Source: Leptolyngbya sp. SIOISBB (GTDB lineage Bacteria > Cyanobacteriota > Cyanobacteriia > Phormidesmidales > Phormidesmidaceae). From it: 64,000 nucleotides of DNA. The stretch is from contig JAAHII010000001.1 in assembly GCA_010671905.1 (NCBI GenBank), positions 2,666,001-2,730,000 on the forward strand, read 5' to 3'. Under the pieces are notes generated by a model. That model ran no database searches. It saw only the letters and a program-made list of their open reading frames with translations, and had not been told where the DNA came from. Below, one piece after another: positions 49,223 through 58,885 of this stretch. The translations under genes were made by a program, and so were the position numbers. Numbering within the stretch: position 1 is the stretch's first letter; every line of letters begins with the position of its first letter.

Positions 49223-51478
49223 CTAAGCTTCCGGAGCTTTAGATAATTCAGTGATCGGATTATAAAAATCGCCTAGCAACGCACCATCCAATTGTTTATA
49301 GACATCGCTAGAAATTGATTTGTCGCTGCTGGAAGCACCGCGTAATAACTGGAATGAATTCAGGAAGCCTGAGATTTTTTTGCCAACCTGGGTCTGATAT
49401 CCGCGGTAGTAAGGAACGGTTGCCGTACCAAAGGTTTTGAAGTACTCATCACTATCTAAATAAGCGTCAATTTCAGCTTCAAATCCACCTGCTGCAAGGA
49501 TTTGAATATGCTCAGAAATTTCTGCTGAAGTTTCAGGCGATCGCCCCAGCAAATGCTTAAAGTTCAGTTCGATAAACCGCAAGTTCGAGACTCTTTCAAA
49601 AAATAAGGTGCGATAACGATCCGATTTCGCTAACTGCCGCACAAAGTCCAAAACAGTAATTTGCCCATCGCGCAATTTAGACTCAGCATCTGCACAACGT
49701 TCACTTTCCATCAGATGAGCATTACCAAAGACTTGTTTGTAGGCTGCTGCAATTATTACATCAAGTTGCTCTAAAGAAGTGTTATCGACCAGCACTATCG
49801 GCACATTGTCGGCAAAGGCATTGGTATGAGGTTTAGTAATAGATGGTAAACGACACTCTTCGCCATATTTGCCAAGACCCAAAGCTCTCGCCAAATTAAA
49901 CCCTTTGGGATTAAAGACAGGTGCTTGCTGAACCTCAAGCTTTGTGAGCAAGTCTTTCTGAATCTGAGGCTTACGGTTGAACTCAGCAACGGATAGGTCA
50001 CTATTGCAAACATCTTTATTCAGCTTCTGAATGCGATTGTAGCCCGCAACGTTTTTCCCTATTTGACTGGAGTAGCTGATGTAATAAGGAACGGTCTCTT
50101 CGCCAAAGTTTTGACGATACTCTTCACTGGTAAAGTAAGAGTCAATCTCTGCCTCAAATCCTTTCTCAAGGATTATGTCAATATGCCGAGCCACCTCTTG
50201 AAAGTCATCCGGTGCCCGACCTAAGAGATGTTTGAAATTCAACTCGACGGCTCTAACATTAGAACAGGTCTCCAAGAACCGTGAACGATATAACTCCGAC
50301 TGTGCTAATTCACGCACAAAACCCTTGACAGTGATTTTCCGGTTGATCAGGTTAGATTCCGCTGTTGAAAGTCGCTGACTTTCGAGGATATATGCATTCC
50401 CAAAGACTTGCTTATATGCGGCCTGAATCACTAAATTCACTTCCTCTTCAGACGCTCCGCTTGCCAACTTGACGGGTTGACTCTTGCGGGCTATCGGAAA
50501 AGTTGCTGAGGCTTCACGCGCCTTATATTGCCTGAGCCAATCGTTGGGAGACAGGGGCGTCGCTAAAAATTTCGACGACTTATATCCAGGAACACAACTC
50601 AAGTCATTAGAAACATATCTTTCTGGAGGGGCCTCAGGTGTAGGTAAAGGCGACAGTGTCAAGAGGGAATCGGGTACAGACGAAAGTGCCTGAATGGAAG
50701 TAGGCTGATTGGACAATAGCGATTTCTGCAACTGGGGTTGCGGGCTTCCAACCATCGCTTTGTCACTTGTCGAAACCCCTCGCAATAGCTGGAAGGAATG
50801 GGTAAACCCGGCAACGCTTTTTCCAGTTTGGGTTTGATACCCCCGATAGTAAGGAACAATATTAGTTCCAAAGGTTTGGAAATATTCATCACTGTTGAGG
50901 TAAGAGTCGATCTCAGCCGATAATCCGCCTGAGACTAAAATCTGAATATGCTCTGAGATTTCTGCTTGGTTTTCAGGGGCACGTCCCAGCAGATGCTTAA
51001 AATTCAACTCAACCGTTCGCAAATTCGTACAACTTTCAAAGAATAAGGTGCGATATCGTTCTGACTGGGCCAGTTGACGAATAAACTCCAGTACAGAAAT
51101 TTCCCCACTTCTTAGCTGTGACTCTGCTCCCAGCAGCTTCTCACTCTCCATGAGGTAGGCATTCCCAAACACCTGTTTGTAAGCAGCATTAATGACGACA
51201 TCTGCTTCTGTCGGTGATGCATTGGCAGTCAGCTCAACGAGCTGAGCATCCACTAAAGCATTGCGATGAGCATCACCAGCAGGAGCCACCTGGAGCGACT
51301 CGACAACTGAAAGCTGGCCTTTAAGGGTAACCGATTCAACAACCTGTGCCCGTGCCTTAGCAACTTCTTCCTGGGCTTTCTTTGCCCTTACCACCGCAGC
51401 TAAATCAAAGCCTTCGGGATTAAATTTCTTACGATTTTCCCTAATGGCTGAAGGGCGGAATAAAGTGTTGTTGATCAT
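49223..51478 (-). CDS. Three-domain phycobilisome linker protein
   Basis: A 751-residue protein with three pfam00427 rod-linker domains at about residues 90-235, 342-480 and 570-725. All keep AAYKQVFGNA, (V/I)ELNFKHLLGR(A/S)P and a VPYY motif. An adapter FNP(E/K)GF(D/N)LA occurs at residue 19 and again at 522 before domain 3, suggesting growth by duplication of adapter-plus-domain units. It lacks CpcD and ApcE domains. A GAGG ribosome site precedes the ATG at 51478. Multidomain linkers of this kind are known from Gloeobacter violaceus, where they are associated with bundle-shaped phycobilisomes. The cpeBA genes lie 1.6 kb upstream in the same direction. Confidence 0.9.
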   Translation of the reverse strand: MINNTLFRPSAIRENRKKFNPEGFDLAAVVRAKKAQEEVAKARAQVVESVTLKGQLSVVESLQVAPAGDAHRNALVDAQLVELTANASPTEADVVINAAYKQVFGNAYLMESEKLLGAESQLRSGEISVLEFIRQLAQSERYRTLFFESCTNLRTVELNFKHLLGRAPENQAEISEHIQILVSGGLSAEIDSYLNSDEYFQTFGTNIVPYYRGYQTQTGKSVAGFTHSFQLLRGVSTSDKAMVGSPQPQLQKSLLSNQPTSIQALSSVPDSLLTLSPLPTPEAPPERYVSNDLSCVPGYKSSKFLATPLSPNDWLRQYKAREASATFPIARKSQPVKLASGASEEEVNLVIQAAYKQVFGNAYILESQRLSTAESNLINRKITVKGFVRELAQSELYRSRFLETCSNVRAVELNFKHLLGRAPDDFQEVARHIDIILEKGFEAEIDSYFTSEEYRQNFGEETVPYYISYSSQIGKNVAGYNRIQKLNKDVCNSDLSVAEFNRKPQIQKDLLTKLEVQQAPVFNPKGFNLARALGLGKYGEECRLPSITKPHTNAFADNVPIVLVDNTSLEQLDVIIAAAYKQVFGNAHLMESERCADAESKLRDGQITVLDFVRQLAKSDRYRTLFFERVSNLRFIELNFKHLLGRSPETSAEISEHIQILAAGGFEAEIDAYLDSDEYFKTFGTATVPYYRGYQTQVGKKISGFLNSFQLLRGASSSDKSISSDVYKQLDGALLGDFYNPITELSKAPEA

Positions 51479-51956
51479 AGCCTCTTCTGTACTTAACGCC
51501 TGAAAATTGGAACTATTGCGAGAATCTTAAGGTCAATGCGGCATCTGCCGAGAATAGGACAATCCAGCCGGAGCAATAGACGAATAAAACCAGCAATCTC
51601 TCTGGGCAGGCGACAGGCACACGAGCATCAAAATCCTAAAATGTGCGCCTGAGTCCCAGGGAATCAAACTCGTTCAAAGTATCATTGCCCAAACTAGCAA
51701 GCATTAGGCCACACATAAGAACCGCACCATGACTTGGTTAATCCCTACTTTGTGCCAACACCATAAATAATGGTCTCGGACAAGGTCTCACATATGAGAG
51801 AGAAAGTTGCAAAAGTTAACAGGCAAGCCTGTCAGACGCATTGGGATGGTCGATGGCTGTCTCAGCATGTTCGTCATGGGTTATCGACTCTATGGGAATT
51901 GTTATTGGATCGATCTTGTACGCTAGACGCGATTCGAAGGAATCCTAGCCCTGTTG
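51479..51956 (-). promoter_or_regulatory. Upstream region of the multidomain linker operon
   Basis: 478 bp between the linker ATG and a HEAT-like gene remnant, without a supported gene. It should contain the promoter of the linker operon. A plus-strand ORF (51770-52015) has no similarity and is not called. Confidence 0.4.
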
Positions 51957-52077
51957 TTAGCGTTTGCTTGGTTGTTGTTGGTTTATTACCGACTCCAGGC
52001 GCAATAAGGCGCTGATCGCTGACTCGCGAACATGGTTCTCAATCGACTCGTCATCAATCATGGTTTGTAAGGCTATT
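51957..52077 (-). pseudogene. HEAT-like C-terminal gene remnant cut by an IS1-type element
   Basis: The minus strand encodes about 39 residues ending at a stop at 51957: IALQTMIDDESIENHVRESA followed by ISALLRLESVINQQQPSKR. The spacing and composition look like a last HEAT repeat. Upstream the frame runs straight into the right-oriented terminal repeat of the IS1-type element at 52078. Phycobilin lyases (CpcE/F, CpeY, CpeZ types) are HEAT-repeat proteins often located beside cpeBA, so this may be the tail of such a lyase; too short to prove. Confidence 0.4.
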
Positions 52078-52870
52078 GGTGCTGTTCTAGAACTGTGTAT
52101 GAGGCAAGATGAACATTGTTCCATGGTTTTAGAACCCGTCTGTTGTCCGCACTGCCAAACTACAGAGGGCGTCAAAAACGGCAAAAGCGCTGAAGGTCAA
52201 CAGCGTTATCGCTGCCGGAATCCCGACTATGTCCGCGCCTCCTTGATCCTCAACTATCCCTATTGCGGTCACGTCTCTGCGGTACAACAACCAGTCAACG
52301 ATCTGGCCATAAACGGGAATAGCAGCCGCGGTACCGCCCATGTGCTGCAGATTAGCCCCACGACGGTGATTAAAGCACTCAAAACGACACCATCCCTTTG
52401 AGCCGGTTAATCGGAGGACTCTAGAACGTCGCCAAAGCTCACATGTCGAGCTAGCAGATGGATGAGATGTGGAGCTTTAGTCAGTCGAAGCGATCGCAAC
52501 GATGGCTCTGGCAAGCGATTGATCATCACAGCAGTGAAGTCCTCGCCGATATGCTCGCCCTCATGAAGAGAAGGCCCTCTCTACCCTCAGAAAATGCCTG
52601 CCCCCCCTTTGGCATGCAACATTCTATAACGACAGCAGGGGCGCTTACTCACGGCAACTCGACTCCTAACAGCACACCCTGGGCAAAACCAATACCCAGA
52701 GAATTGAGCGTCAGCGTCTCACTTTACGCCCTCGCATCAAGCGCCTGGCCCACAAAACGAGTGCTTCTCGAAATCGGTGTTGATGCACGACACCGTGATT
52801 GGGATGTTTATTAACCGCGATGAATTGGGTTGTGTAATCTGATGGCTTGCCACAGGTCTAGAACACTACC
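52078..52870 (+). mobile_element. IS1-family insertion sequence, decayed
   Basis: A 793-bp element. The left end begins GGTGCTGTTCTAGAACTGTG; the right end read inward begins GGTAGTGTTCTAGACCTGTG, an imperfect terminal inverted repeat. An InsA-like frame starts near 52123 with a zinc-finger pattern (CCPHCQTTEGVKNGKSAEGQ, QRYRC) and ends in ISPTTVIKAL. InsB begins near 52458 (MDEMWSFSQSKRSQRWLWQA) and continues in shifted frames to the C-terminal FSKSVLMHDTVIGMFINRDE equivalent. Frameshifts and a gap in InsB make it inactive. No target-site duplication is visible. Confidence 0.85.
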
Positions 52871-53114
52871 CCAGAGACCTATAGGCACCTTTTCGTTTAC
52901 CCCTGTTTTCAATTTAAATCACTATCGTTGCCAGTGATTTTCATGGGGTCAATCCTCAGATATTGTAGAAACTCTATCAACAGAACAAAACCTGAGAAAT
53001 GTCCCATTTGCAGCTCTATTTCAAGCGTACAAAGGGAACAAATTCTCAGGTTTATGGGAGGAATCCTGATGCCACTCTATCTCAAACAAAATCGACGATA
53101 GAGTTTCTCAAGAA
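52871..53114. terminator. Nested inverted repeats downstream of cpeA
   Basis: Three pairings: ACTCTATC (53074-53081) with GATAGAGT (53097-53104), a plausible cpeBA terminator just after the cpeA stop; AAACCTGAGAA (52988-52998) with TTCTCAGGTTT (53043-53053); and GAAACTCTATC (52968-52978) with GATAGAGTTTC (53097-53107), which encloses both. The inner ACCTGAGAAATGT resembles the IS982 end ACCTGCGAAATGT at 46329. No gene in this gap. Confidence 0.6.
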
Positions 53115-53612
<498 letters not shown>

Positions 53613-53690
53613 TTAAATCTCCAAGTTTGTTTCAGACCAAAGTTGACGAGTTGGTTGAAGTATTTCAGCACAAGCTGACTTCATAAGTGC

Positions 53691-54428
<738 letters not shown>

Positions 54429-54849
54429 CCTCTAGGCAGCTTGCTTAGCTAGGTGCTTAACCAGATTCTCCTTCACCATTAGTTACTGAATCGCACTCAA
54501 TGCCAAGACAAATGGGGACGCCAGGCAGCTTGCATTCGGCTAATCTCATTCATGAGGTGGTAGACACGAGCGGCGTGGTAATTTCTAGGTCACCGCCTCC
54601 CACCTCGGTTCGTCAAACCCTGGTCAGGGTAGGCTTATGGCCTTCCCCGCCATAGTTTTGTCCCTGTACCTTGAGCAGCGCCTCTTTCCAAACGACTAGG
54701 GACTGTCATCATTTAGCGGCTGAATCCCTCTGCTGCCAAGCGATCAGCCCCTAGCTAGTTGATTGGGTGCGGGCGCGGTAATGTCCGTCGTCAAAGCGTT
54801 CTAGATTTAATTGATGACGCGCCCTAGATGCTGTGTTGAATTCTGAGTG

Positions 54850-55020
54850 TCAAGTACTGCGTGGCAGTAGTTTGTCCGGGTCGAAAGGTTGTCTGGACTT
54901 GAGGATGCCATAGATGACACGAATGAGCTTGTGCATCAAAGCGCCAATGACCTGCATCTTGGTCTTGCCAGCCGCTAAGAGGCGTTCCCCGAAGGTTCGC
55001 GCATGGGGACAGCGCCAGAA
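54850..55020 (-). pseudogene. IS110-family transposase C-terminal fragment
   Basis: The minus strand reads FWRCPHARTFGERLLAAGKT followed by KMQVIGALMHKLIRVIYGIL and KSRQPFDPDKL to a stop at 54850. This is the C-terminus typical of IS110/IS116 transposases (MxKLL..xYGxLKSGxPFDP). Upstream the frame is shifted and lost. The rest of the 54429-55181 gap has no supported gene. Confidence 0.7.
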
Positions 55021-55181
55021 TCTTCCCTGCCCAACCGCTCAGTCGTCTTTGATACTTTGGTACCAATACGGTCTCAAAGATCTCTTAGAGATCGCGTGGA
55101 ATGGCGAACTCTAACTGCGTTAATGAGGCCGCCGACGTTGAGAGGAGTCAATAGCGGCGATCACGGCTGTTATTGCGGGTT

Positions 55182-57356
55182 CTATTGGGCAGGCTCGGCT
55201 GCTAGCAGTTGCTGATACTCCGATCGCCCCACCAAGATTAACTGCCGCCAATGCAGGCCCGCTAATAAGACAGTCATACTGCCCAACAAACTCAGAGGAA
55301 TGGCAAACATCGCAATTTCCGTTGGTAGACCCCAGAGATTTCGGCCGCTGAGTGAAGCAGGCACTAGGCCCATCCCAATAGCCAGCGTTAAGGCCGGAAA
55401 GCAGAGGCAACTCATGCTGCTAACGGCACTGAACCAAATCCAGCTCTTTTGGCGCTTAGCGAGCAGTAAGACTTGACTTGCCAAGACCGCAAAGAAAACA
55501 GACCCGACCAAAATTAAGAGACTACCGACGAGACTTACCACGTCGAGTTTGTCGCTGAAGACCGACTGATGATAAAACATCAACCAGACGATAAAGAGGG
55601 CGGCCATGAGTAACAGGTTTAGCCCGATCGCCAGAATGGGAGAACTAGTATCACCCACCAGTAAATCTCTGCCCAGGGGCAAGCGACCCTCGTGGGGTAG
55701 GCGAGCAGTGCGAAATCTGGCCCAATCTTGCAGCGTTTGGCGATCACCCAGGAGACTTAATACCAGCACCAGGCTATAGAGCCCACCGAAAAACGCGATC
55801 GATGCCAACAGGGGAAGTACGTCATAACGCTCAATCCCGGTTTCGGACAAGCCCAAAACGATCGCCATAAAAATGCCCGTGAGCCAATAGCTGTATCGCC
55901 GCGTCAGTAGAGACTGGCTGGAATTTTCAAAGCGGCGTTGCAGGGCATGGCCCAACACCACACACCAACCGCCAGCGTGCAGCACTGTCAATATCGTATA
56001 TTCAGCAAAATTAATTCGGAAAATACCGAAGGCTAAATTCAGGCCGCTCGGCGCATGGGCCAGATGATCAAAGTTGATGAAGTAGCCGGCACTGCCCACA
56101 GGCGAGAACAACGCGGCCCAGGTCAACGCGGTTGCGGGCATATCACTGTCCCAGATCGCTAATGACATCACCCCAACCAACCATTGAAAGGTGAGTCCAC
56201 CCAGCGCTGCTAACCAGGGAATTAAAGACAGCAAGAGTGGCGATTTTGTCGCTAATCCCAGCAGGAGGGCGACCCCATAGAGAATCACGGTTTGACTGAG
56301 GATCGCGACATCAAAGCCTAGCAACTGAGCCCCCGGCATCCCGGCCGCAAAGGCCGCATAAATTTGGAACGGCACCATCGCCGCGATCGCCAGATAAAGA
56401 CAGATCGGCACTCCCAACAGTTTGCCTCCCAAAATGGTCAATGCCGACCGAGGACTCATCCGCAAAAAGTTCAGCGTCCCCCGGCGCTTTTCGTCCACCA
56501 CATTATTGGTCAGCAAAAAGATACCCAACCCCATGAGAGACAGTGTCATCAGTCCCGATAGGGTCATGAAAATGTCTTGATACCACAGGGGCCAGTTGAC
56601 CAGATAAGCCTCTTTGTCGGCGGATAATTGACACTGTTGATAGTCCCCATCAGCCATGGTTAAACAGTAGTTCGGGGTCCGAGTTGCGATCGCGACCCGA
56701 GGAATCGCGACCGTAACTTGTCCTCGACCGGGACGCTCAAGGGTCAACTCAACCGTCGAATTAATCAAAGAGCGGCGGTCTGGCGAGAGCTGAGAGATAT
56801 TAGCCCCGCGGACGAGGGTGCTGACATTATCTTGATGAGCCCAGGTATGTTGGTCTGTCCAAATGGCGTTGGGATCGTCACTGACTTGGGTTTTGATGTC
56901 TGTTTCTAATTGCGCGATGGGGACACCGTCTAAAGCGACTAAGCGATCGCCAACCTGCAGTTGCGGCAGGGCTGTCGCCCCCATTGTGGACTCACCCCAG
57001 ACGGGTTCTTGAGTCGCAATGCTGCTGATGAAGAGGCCCTTGGCCCGGATGACGTTACCGACGGGCCCCGTGGGCAGTACCTGGGCTTGCACAGTGGTGG
57101 GCAACTGTGATGCATAGGACCAGTTGATCTGGGGGTAGGTTGTGAGATCGAGATCTCGAGCTTCGATCGCTCCGGGCAGCGCACTCGCAAAACCCAACAA
57201 CAGCAACACCTGTACCAGTAAAGACAGGCCAATGGCTGTGAGTACAGACCATCCTTTCAAGCGACCTTTGAGTTCTCGAAGCAGTTGTGGATTCCAATCT
57301 CCGAGCCGGTCAAGGGTCCGAGTCGTCAGCAAATCAATCACTTTAAAGATCAGCAT
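55182..57356 (-). CDS. ABC-2 type transporter permease
   Basis: About 724 residues from the ATG at 57356; the longer frame to 57395 runs into repeat copy C and is unlikely. One N-terminal membrane helix (about 35-55), a large extracytoplasmic domain (about 60-270, with a PDZ-like LQVGDRLVALDGVPIAQLET), then many membrane helices. The cytoplasmic motif DEKRRGTLNFLRMSPRS just after the second helix is typical of ABC-2 exporters. The ATPase gene lies about 300 bp upstream in the same direction; the two form an exporter of unknown substrate. Confidence 0.82.
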   Translation of the reverse strand: MLIFKVIDLLTTRTLDRLGDWNPQLLRELKGRLKGWSVLTAIGLSLLVQVLLLLGFASALPGAIEARDLDLTTYPQINWSYASQLPTTVQAQVLPTGPVGNVIRAKGLFISSIATQEPVWGESTMGATALPQLQVGDRLVALDGVPIAQLETDIKTQVSDDPNAIWTDQHTWAHQDNVSTLVRGANISQLSPDRRSLINSTVELTLERPGRGQVTVAIPRVAIATRTPNYCLTMADGDYQQCQLSADKEAYLVNWPLWYQDIFMTLSGLMTLSLMGLGIFLLTNNVVDEKRRGTLNFLRMSPRSALTILGGKLLGVPICLYLAIAAMVPFQIYAAFAAGMPGAQLLGFDVAILSQTVILYGVALLLGLATKSPLLLSLIPWLAALGGLTFQWLVGVMSLAIWDSDMPATALTWAALFSPVGSAGYFINFDHLAHAPSGLNLAFGIFRINFAEYTILTVLHAGGWCVVLGHALQRRFENSSQSLLTRRYSYWLTGIFMAIVLGLSETGIERYDVLPLLASIAFFGGLYSLVLVLSLLGDRQTLQDWARFRTARLPHEGRLPLGRDLLVGDTSSPILAIGLNLLLMAALFIVWLMFYHQSVFSDKLDVVSLVGSLLILVGSVFFAVLASQVLLLAKRQKSWIWFSAVSSMSCLCFPALTLAIGMGLVPASLSGRNLWGLPTEIAMFAIPLSLLGSMTVLLAGLHWRQLILVGRSEYQQLLAAEPAQ

Positions 57357-57385
57357 AAAAATCTCCAAGGCAGGTGAGGGATGGG

Positions 57386-57480
57386 ATAGCGGCATGCGGA
57401 GGTAGGAATGCGGAATTGAAATGCATGCCAGAAAGCGGTTTCAAGCATCCAGGGTGACCTGATCAACCTGCGGCTTGCTA
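57386..57480 (+). repeat. Interspersed ~95-bp repeat, copy C
   Basis: Close match to copy A: GGCATGCGGAGGT, GGAATTGAAATG, ATGCCAGAAAGCGG, CAGGGTGACCTGATCAA and CTGCGGCTTGCTAT. It separates the ABC permease from its ATPase gene, starting 30 bp before the permease ATG, so it may lie within their shared transcript. Confidence 0.8.
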
Positions 57481-57652
57481 TAGGAGTTAAGCGTCAGACA
57501 TCAGGGACGATCGCAACGAGCAGGATTCAACACGCAAATACAGAATTTAGGTATATCGGTCTTACGGGTTCGAGACTTCCAGCATCCCCGAGGGATCTCT
57601 AGTCGCGAATAGCGATCGCAGCGATTAGGCCGTCAGACGATTACTCTTGGCC

Positions 57653-58603
57653 TTAAGTTGCTTGGGTATGACCGATTTTGCAGAAAATATCCTCCAGGCT
57701 GTCCTGAACAGGGTGAAATTGGTAGAGGGGCACGCGGGCATCCATGAGCGATCGCAAAAGCTCGGCAGCGTCATCAGAGTTGCCGGTAAACGTCACCGTG
57801 ATTTGCTGGCCAGCCGGATCGATCACCATGTCGGAGACCAACGAGCAGTGGGCCAATTCCGTCCGTAAATCAGGCAGGCTACCACGGGTGCCGATGACAA
57901 TTTTTGATTGACTGAGCCGCTGGTACAGCGTTTCCAGAGGCGCGCTTTCCACTAAAAAGCCAAACTCTAGAATGCCGATCGCGGTGCAAAGCTCCGCCAG
58001 GTCGCTGAGCACATGGGAAGAAATCAAAATGGTCATGCCCAGACTATGGAGATTGCGCATTACCTGGCGAAACGTCTGGCGGGCAATGGGGTCGAGTCCC
58101 GACACGGGCTCATCCAGCAACAAAATCGACGGCATATGAATCACCGTTCTCGCCAATCCCAGTCGCTGTTTCATACCCCGTGAGAGGGTCGTGATCAGAC
58201 TCTCGCGTTTGTGCTCCAAATCGACCAATTCTAAAACTTGGTGGATGCTGCGGACGCGCTGTTGCCCCTTGAGGTGATACAGCCGAGCAAAGTAGTCGAG
58301 ATAGTCCCAAACGGTGAGATCTCCATACAGCGGAAAGTCATCGGGTAAGTAGCCGATTTGCCGCTTGAGATGAGCCTGGGGACGATTGGGGTCTAAGCGC
58401 TCACCTTGCAGCAGAATGTCACCAATGGTGGGGGACTCCGCGATCGCCAAGAGTCGAATCAGCGTCGTTTTACCTGCACCGTTGGGGCCAATGAGCCCAT
58501 ACACAGCACCTGACTCAATTTCGAGGTCAATCTCTCGTAACACGGTTTGGAGATCGAACCGCTTGGTCAATCGCTGAGTTTGCACAGCAAAGGACGTAGT
58601 CAT
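57653..58603 (-). CDS. ABC transporter ATP-binding protein
   Basis: About 316 residues from the ATG at 58603 (MTTSFAVQTQRLTKRF). A complete nucleotide-binding domain: Walker A GLIGPNGAGKTTLIRL, Q-loop region QIGYLPDDFPLYGDL, signature LSRGMKQRLGLARTV, Walker B ILLLDEPVSGLDP, switch His ISSHVLSDL. The C-terminal 80 residues form the DUF4162-like module common in DrrA/CcmA-type exporters. Pairs with the downstream ABC-2 permease. Confidence 0.92.
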   Translation of the reverse strand: MTTSFAVQTQRLTKRFDLQTVLREIDLEIESGAVYGLIGPNGAGKTTLIRLLAIAESPTIGDILLQGERLDPNRPQAHLKRQIGYLPDDFPLYGDLTVWDYLDYFARLYHLKGQQRVRSIHQVLELVDLEHKRESLITTLSRGMKQRLGLARTVIHMPSILLLDEPVSGLDPIARQTFRQVMRNLHSLGMTILISSHVLSDLAELCTAIGILEFGFLVESAPLETLYQRLSQSKIVIGTRGSLPDLRTELAHCSLVSDMVIDPAGQQITVTFTGNSDDAAELLRSLMDARVPLYQFHPVQDSLEDIFCKIGHTQAT

Positions 58604-58885
58604 GACGTAGACAAGTTTGTATACACAACGCACTCTGATGGAGGTTGCTGCTAACACCAGTCCTGTAGACTCAGTTGCTCATCTTTCACGCAGGACTTGC
58701 CTTCATCCGGTCAAGATTGCCTCGCACAAGGTTTAACCATCCTGATATTCAGCAACCTAATCAACAGGGGTACCCCGTGAAACTACTGGCAGTGTACCCA
58801 AGGTCAATGTCGTTACTACCTCCTACAATAGCAACGCCAACCATTTCCGACTTTTCCCTCTGAAAGCTTACAGATGGGCTACGAC

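Noticed and set aside
52070-52880. Target-site duplication flanking the IS1-type element
   Set aside because: The 8-9 bases outside each end (AGGCTATT and CCAGAGAC) do not match.
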